Shown piece by piece: positions 46,519-48,122 of a DNA stretch of 48,122 bases. This DNA is from Verrucomicrobiales bacterium (lineage in GTDB: Bacteria; Verrucomicrobiota; Verrucomicrobiia; Limisphaerales; UBA9464): the NCBI GenBank assembly GCA_027483345.1, contig JAIXUV010000276.1, positions 1-48,122 of the forward strand, given 5' to 3'. The notes beneath the pieces were generated by a model that searched no databases, was not told the origin of the DNA, and saw only the letters and a list, made by a program, of their open reading frames with translations. The position numbers and the translations under genes are program-made. How positions within the stretch are numbered: position 1 is the stretch's first letter; each line of letters starts with the position of its first letter.

Positions 46519-48122
46519 CTAGCGGATGAATTCCACGAATCGGGATTCGCCGGGAGGGATGTCCAACGCGACAGGAGCGCCGTTCGTCCACGACTGCGCG
46601 GTGAGCCATTCCCGGGCTTCGCGCCAAGGGACGCGGGCGGAGAGCGCCACCTTGGCCGCGACCTCGGGGAAGACCCGGGCGGGCGTCCTGCCCGACTTCA
46701 CCACGCCGTCGTTGTTCACGAGTTCCACCACCCAGCCGGCGGGGTTCCGGTTGATCGCGAACTGCACCGGGTCGCCCTGTACCGAGACGGGAAGCAGCGT
46801 GGCGGCGATCTCCGCAAGCCGACCGTCGGAAACGGCCGCGGGACGACCGGTGCGGGGATTGATGGAAGACGGGACGACCTCGACGGATCCGGCGGAACGG
46901 AGCTTCTCCCAGGCCGCGGCGCCGAGCGCCTCGACATGTCGGGGATGCACCAGCAGGCGGCTGCCCGACTCCAGGGCCGTGCGCAGCTCGGCCACGAAGG
47001 CCGGCCGGAACTCCATGTCGCCCGAGAGGAGGATCACCGGATAGCGGGACATGAAGGCGCCGATGGCGGTGGAGAGCACCACGTCGGCGATCTCGCCGTG
47101 GCGCGTCGGATGGAGGTAACCCGACTCCGGATTCGGGGGATTCCCGGGCACGGGCAGCCGGCGGTCGGCGGAGAACAACTGGTCCTCGAACAGGTCCGCT
47201 GTCTCCTGGTCGGCGACGGACCTCGGGAACACGCCCCAGGCCTTGCCCTGGTAGCCGTTGTGTCCCGCGAGCCGGTCGAGGACGACGAGCAACGGCGTGT
47301 AGGGATTGCCGCGGTCGTGGGAGCGGAAGAAGCGGAACGCCTCCGCCGCGGCCTCGCCGTGCGGGGTGAGCGACCAGGGTGGTCCGTCCGTGGCGAAGAA
47401 GCTGTTGAAGCTGTTCTCCGGCGTCACCATCGCGGCCCCCGCGAACCAGGCATGACGCCAGAGGCGCAGGCAGAGGCTCAGCGAATGGCCGGCGTCGAGT
47501 CCGGTGGCGGTGTCGCCGCGGGTGTCGAGCGGGCCCCGCGTGGTCACCGCGTTCCCGAACCACGGGCTTACCTGGACAGTCCATGGGAGGTTCCACTGGC
47601 GCGCGGCGCCACGGGCGAAGGCGAACTTCGACTGGGTGAAGCCGATGTTCTCACCCACCTCGAGGCCCACGACGGCGGCACCCCACTCGGCGGCGTAGGA
47701 CTCGTAGTGGGAATGTCCGGTGACGCTGATGAGACGTCCGCCCTTGGCCTGACGGTGCCACAGGAAGTACTCGCGAAGCTGCTCGTACGCCTCACGGCGG
47801 TCGCGGGGGACCGGATCGTAGCCGGCGCCGGCGGCCTCCTTGAGGAAACGGTCCTTGCGCCCATCGAAGTCCGCTCCCAGCACCGACTTCATCCAGTTCG
47901 TGTCGGGACGCAGCCGATGGAAGTGGTAGCCCCATTCGCCGAGCTGGATGGCGTTGAACACGCCGGCGCCGTCGAGGAGCCGGACGGCGTCCTCATCCGC
48001 GGTGCCCAGAACACTGGTGCCGCCCTGGAGCTGCATCCGGCCACCGTCGGGCGGATAGAGGATCACCGGCCAGCCGAGACGGGCGAGATACGCGAGTGCC
48101 GGACGCGACGCGGCGACCGCGG
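46519..48122 (-). CDS. Large hypothetical protein, possibly glycoside hydrolase-like (5' end cut by window edge)
   Basis: The frame is open from the right edge of the window to the stop at 46519 (534 codons seen). The GTG at 48066 is not preceded by a ribosome-binding site and the frame continues upstream with plausible residues (ASRPALAYLARLGWP), so the true start is outside. I do not recognise the family firmly. Aromatic and acidic patches such as FNAIQLGEWGYHFHRLRPDT, LPWTVQVSPWFGNAVTTRG and AAMVTPENSFNSFFATDG suggest a TIM-barrel carbohydrate-active enzyme. They are followed by a beta-rich C-terminal part (VVELVNNDGVVKSGRTPARV) like the accessory domain of glycosidases. No catalytic pair can be assigned with confidence. 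It lies 81 nt upstream of the DUF1801 gene on the same strand. Confidence 0.65.
   Translation of the reverse strand, partial: AVAASRPALAYLARLGWPVILYPPDGGRMQLQGGTSVLGTADEDAVRLLDGAGVFNAIQLGEWGYHFHRLRPDTNWMKSVLGADFDGRKDRFLKEAAGAGYDPVPRDRREAYEQLREYFLWHRQAKGGRLISVTGHSHYESYAAEWGAAVVGLEVGENIGFTQSKFAFARGAARQWNLPWTVQVSPWFGNAVTTRGPLDTRGDTATGLDAGHSLSLCLRLWRHAWFAGAAMVTPENSFNSFFATDGPPWSLTPHGEAAAEAFRFFRSHDRGNPYTPLLVVLDRLAGHNGYQGKAWGVFPRSVADQETADLFEDQLFSADRRLPVPGNPPNPESGYLHPTRHGEIADVVLSTAIGAFMSRYPVILLSGDMEFRPAFVAELRTALESGSRLLVHPRHVEALGAAAWEKLRSAGSVEVVPSSINPRTGRPAAVSDGRLAEIAATLLPVSVQGDPVQFAINRNPAGWVVELVNNDGVVKSGRTPARVFPEVAAKVALSARVPWREAREWLTAQSWTNGAPVALDIPPGESRFVEFIR

Noticed and set aside
1-48122. tRNA, rRNA, CRISPR arrays, insertion sequences or a replication origin
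   Set aside because: The intergenic spaces are short and none shows cloverleaf structure, regular direct repeats with spacers, transposase-like proteins or DnaA-box clusters.

Overview
The window is a GC-rich bacterial chromosome segment, very probably from a Verrucomicrobiota member. The clues are a prepilin-like protein with an RAFTLVELLVV leader and a C-terminal H-X9-DG motif, a DUF1549/DUF1553 plus DUF1501 gene pair, PQQ propeller proteins carrying cytochrome c domains, a YHYH protein ending in a 'YQVESSTNLSNW'-type repeat, and scarce Shine-Dalgarno sites. The phylum is an inference; there is no rRNA or tRNA gene here to confirm it.

Layout. (1) 1-4.4 kb, plus strand: an aldehyde dehydrogenase cut by the left edge, a hairpin-rich leader, and a secreted zinc metalloprotease with a clear terminator. 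(2) 4.6-13.1 kb, minus strand: a complete cbb3 cytochrome oxidase operon in the transcribed order ccoI-ccoS-ccoNO(fused)-ccoQ-ccoP(single haem)-ccoG-ccoH-TauE/SafE-like. (3) 13.3-16.2 kb, minus strand: a translationally coupled PAS histidine kinase and LuxR-type response regulator, then a PocR/AraC regulator. (4) 16.2-25 kb: a repeat-rich gap, a radical SAM protein on the minus strand, then plus-strand genes for a Dabb protein, an HpnA-like epimerase, a CPBP protease, a pseudouridine synthase-methyltransferase fusion, a TPR protein and a sigma-54 response regulator. (5) 25.1-33.6 kb, minus strand: a small membrane protein, the prepilin-like protein, a PQQ dehydrogenase with an embedded cytochrome c, a second PQQ propeller, an MbnP-MbnH-like fusion and a YHYH protein. 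(6) 33.9-41.5 kb, mainly plus strand: a DUF2809 protein, an SRPBCC protein (minus), the PSCyt/DUF1553-DUF1501 pair and a redoxin-cytochrome-copper oxygenase-EF-hand protein. (7) 41.5-48.1 kb, minus strand: an altronate/galactarate dehydratase-family enzyme, a DUF1801-ABC transporter-PH-like cluster, and a large protein cut by the right edge.

The main theme is respiration and extracytoplasmic metal or redox chemistry: high-affinity oxygen reduction with copper loading (CcoI), periplasmic quinoproteins and cytochromes, and a candidate copper module (YHYH plus fused MbnP-MbnH). The most interesting signals are that fusion, the RluA-methyltransferase fusion, and two kinds of intergenic repeat: degenerate tandem repeats of period 7 or 8 just after stop codons, and roughly 100-bp elements bounded by inverted CACGCGGAG-type arms. 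No tRNA, rRNA, CRISPR array or insertion sequence was found.
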